Assembly (NCBI GenBank): GCA_018894445.1
Contig: JAHIPJ010000207.1
Span: 1 to 6,448 of the forward strand
Direction of reading: 5' to 3'
DNA: 6,448 nt
Origin: Actinomycetota bacterium
Lineage (GTDB): Bacteria; Actinomycetota; Humimicrobiia; Humimicrobiales; Humimicrobiaceae
Shown: positions 5,749 to 6,448 of the stretch, in pieces
Position numbering within the stretch: position 1 is the stretch's first letter
How the letters are laid out: every line of letters starts with the position of its first letter
The notes under the pieces: model-generated
What the model saw: only the letters and a program-made list of their open reading frames with translations
The model's database searches: none
What the model was told of the DNA's origin: nothing
Translations under genes and position numbers: made by a program

Positions 5749-5858
5749 CAATGTTGAAGTCTTACTTTCCAGGACTGGTGGTTGTTGATATTGATAATAG
5801 CTTTGGTGCATTTTGTATAGCGGTATTAACTGCAAAGCAAATAATAAAAAATAAATGA
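5730..5858 (+). pseudogene. C-terminal remnant of a LarB/PurE-like (AIR carboxylase domain) gene
   Basis: Read from 5730 in the third frame, the DNA encodes GKSALMTMLKSYFPGL, then VVVDIDNSFGAFCIAVL, and ends KNK-stop at 5858. This follows the C-terminus of LarB, the nicotinate-adenine-dinucleotide carboxylase/hydrolase of nickel-pincer cofactor synthesis, which as I recall it reads like ALLTMLNSCAPG-V-VVNIDNGFGAG-A. The remaining 200 or so residues, including the catalytic part, are absent: a TAA in frame at 5727 ends the match upstream. An ATG at 5745, overlapping the phosphoesterase stop as ATGA, could still give a 37-residue peptide, but it would have no active site. DIDNS replaces the usual NIDNG, consistent with drift. 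The homology is convincing by eye; the LarB rather than other PurE-like origin is less certain. Confidence 0.6.
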
Positions 5859-6035
5859 AGGAGATGTGGGTTATACCAATAATAAAAACTTATTATTGAA
5901 GATGAATTAAAGTTTATTGCTAAATATCCTGAAATAGTTAGAAAGTCACTTACAATGCTGCCTTAACTTATGGAGAAATATGAAGAATTGTGCCTATGAC
6001 TTAAAAAATTTTGATTAGATTATGAGGTTATCGGA
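5859..6035 (+). other. gene-poor spacer with possible decayed coding sequence
   Basis: All frames are broken by stops. One piece at 5886-5966 (KLIIEDELKFIAKYPEIVRKSLTMLP, then stop) has a protein-like composition, as does MEKYEELCL at 5970-5999, in the same frame. I recognise neither. A 14-codon frame MKEMWVIPIIKTYY begins at 5855 through another ATGA overlap. The stretch is best seen as residue of former genes downstream of the LarB-like scar. No promoter is evident ahead of 6036. Confidence 0.4.
5878..5897. repeat. perfect 8-bp AT-only inverted repeat
   Basis: AATAATAA (5878-5885), a four-base AAAC loop, then TTATTATT (5890-5897). The stem has no G:C pair and no T-run follows, so it would make a weak terminator on either strand. 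It may be chance in AT-rich spacer DNA. Confidence 0.45.
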
Positions 6036-6290
6036 ATGGAAAAAAATAAAATTTTATCAAAATTGGAGAAATACTCCCCATGGATAAAAATAAACAGGAA
6101 GTTAGCAGGACCTGTTTTTATAATAAGTGTTGTTTATATTTTAGCTTATCTTGCGATTATTTTTTATTTTTGGGAGGATATATTAAAATTGGATAGTCTG
6201 TTGAAAGGACTGTGTTTTATCGGCTTTGGCGTTTTTTTAGCAGCGGTCTATCTTGCTTTTATAGGAATTTTATTAAGGAGAATTAAATAG
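6036..6290 (+). CDS. small two-helix membrane protein of unknown function
   Basis: The 84-residue protein has a basic N-terminal segment (residues 1-22, many Lys) followed by hydrophobic helices at about 24-46 and 56-80. These are joined by a short loop with WEDILKLD, and the tail is RRIK. By the positive-inside rule both ends face the cytoplasm and the loop lies outside. The start ATG has GAGGT seven bases upstream (6024-6028). The stop is 12 bases before a P-type ATPase start, so the two are probably co-transcribed and it could be an accessory or regulatory subunit, though nothing in the sequence proves that. No named family is recognised. Confidence 0.7.
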   Translation: MEKNKILSKLEKYSPWIKINRKLAGPVFIISVVYILAYLAIIFYFWEDILKLDSLLKGLCFIGFGVFLAAVYLAFIGILLRRIK

Positions 6291-6302
6291 ATTCGGAAAA
6301 CA

Positions 6303-6448
6303 ATGGACAAAAACTATTATTCTTTAAACGTAAAAGAAGTTTTAAAATCACTAAAAACTTCTGAAAAAGGATTAACAGAAAATGAAGCCAGGGAGAGATT
6401 GGAAAAATATGGAATTAATGAGATAGAAAAGAGAAAAAGTATCACACC
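6303..6448 (+). CDS. P-type cation-transporting ATPase, N-terminal part (cut by window end)
   Basis: The 48 complete codons encode the classic cation-ATPase N-terminal domain of P2-type pumps (SERCA/PMR1-like Ca2+ ATPases and bacterial relatives). YYSLNVKEVLKSL is followed by GLTENEARERLEKYGINEIE (23-42), the pattern GLs-x-x-EA-x-x-RL-x-x-YG-x-N-x-l that starts nearly all such pumps. The frame is open to the right edge, and the catalytic DKTGT, the membrane helices and therefore ion specificity are outside the window. The full protein would be around 850-900 residues in the inner membrane. The start ATG is supported by the domain alignment; the ribosome binding site is only a GGA five bases upstream. 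Confidence 0.88.
   Translation, partial: MDKNYYSLNVKEVLKSLKTSEKGLTENEARERLEKYGINEIEKRKSIT

Overview
The window is a compact, AT-rich stretch of bacterial DNA with every recognisable gene on the + strand. It reads like an anaerobic or little-studied bacterium rather than a phage or plasmid: I see no integrase, transposase, CRISPR array, tRNA or rRNA. Housekeeping (purC), ion transport (start of a P-type cation ATPase) and several widely distributed but poorly characterised families lie close together. Phylum cannot be assigned from the sequence alone.

Layout. 1-315: 3' part of an MpsC/DUF2294-family gene that enters from the left edge. 316-524: spacer with a possible promoter and an imperfect hairpin. 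525-2399: a large DUF4914-type protein with a PEP-carboxykinase-like nucleotide-binding loop. 2400-2509: short spacer with a very strong Shine-Dalgarno sequence, then purC (2510-3433). A second MpsC/DUF2294 gene (3426-3797) overlaps the purC stop. A gamma-carbonic-anhydrase-like left-handed beta-helix protein (3819-4352) follows, which has lost one of the three zinc-ligand histidines. A broken HAD-phosphatase remnant lies at 4345-4474. Next come a small two-repeat protein of unknown function (4514-4858) and a calcineurin-like metallophosphoesterase (4855-5748), joined by an ATGA overlap. The phosphoesterase 3' end runs out of frame into what looks like the C-terminal remnant of a LarB/PurE-like gene (5730-5858). 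A gene-poor spacer follows, then a two-helix membrane protein (6036-6290) and the first 48 codons of a P-type cation ATPase cut by the right edge.

How they may work together. Tight spacing and stop/start overlaps (ATGAGTAG twice, ATGA once) suggest that 2510 to about 4350, and 4514 to 5748, are co-transcribed. A loose inorganic-carbon theme can be proposed: MpsC family, gamma-CA fold, purC whose substrate is a carboxylation product, a remnant of the LarB carboxylase family, and a PEPCK-like protein. This is inference only. The other striking trait is erosion: two intergenic stretches hold recognisable pieces of genes whose middle or front is gone.
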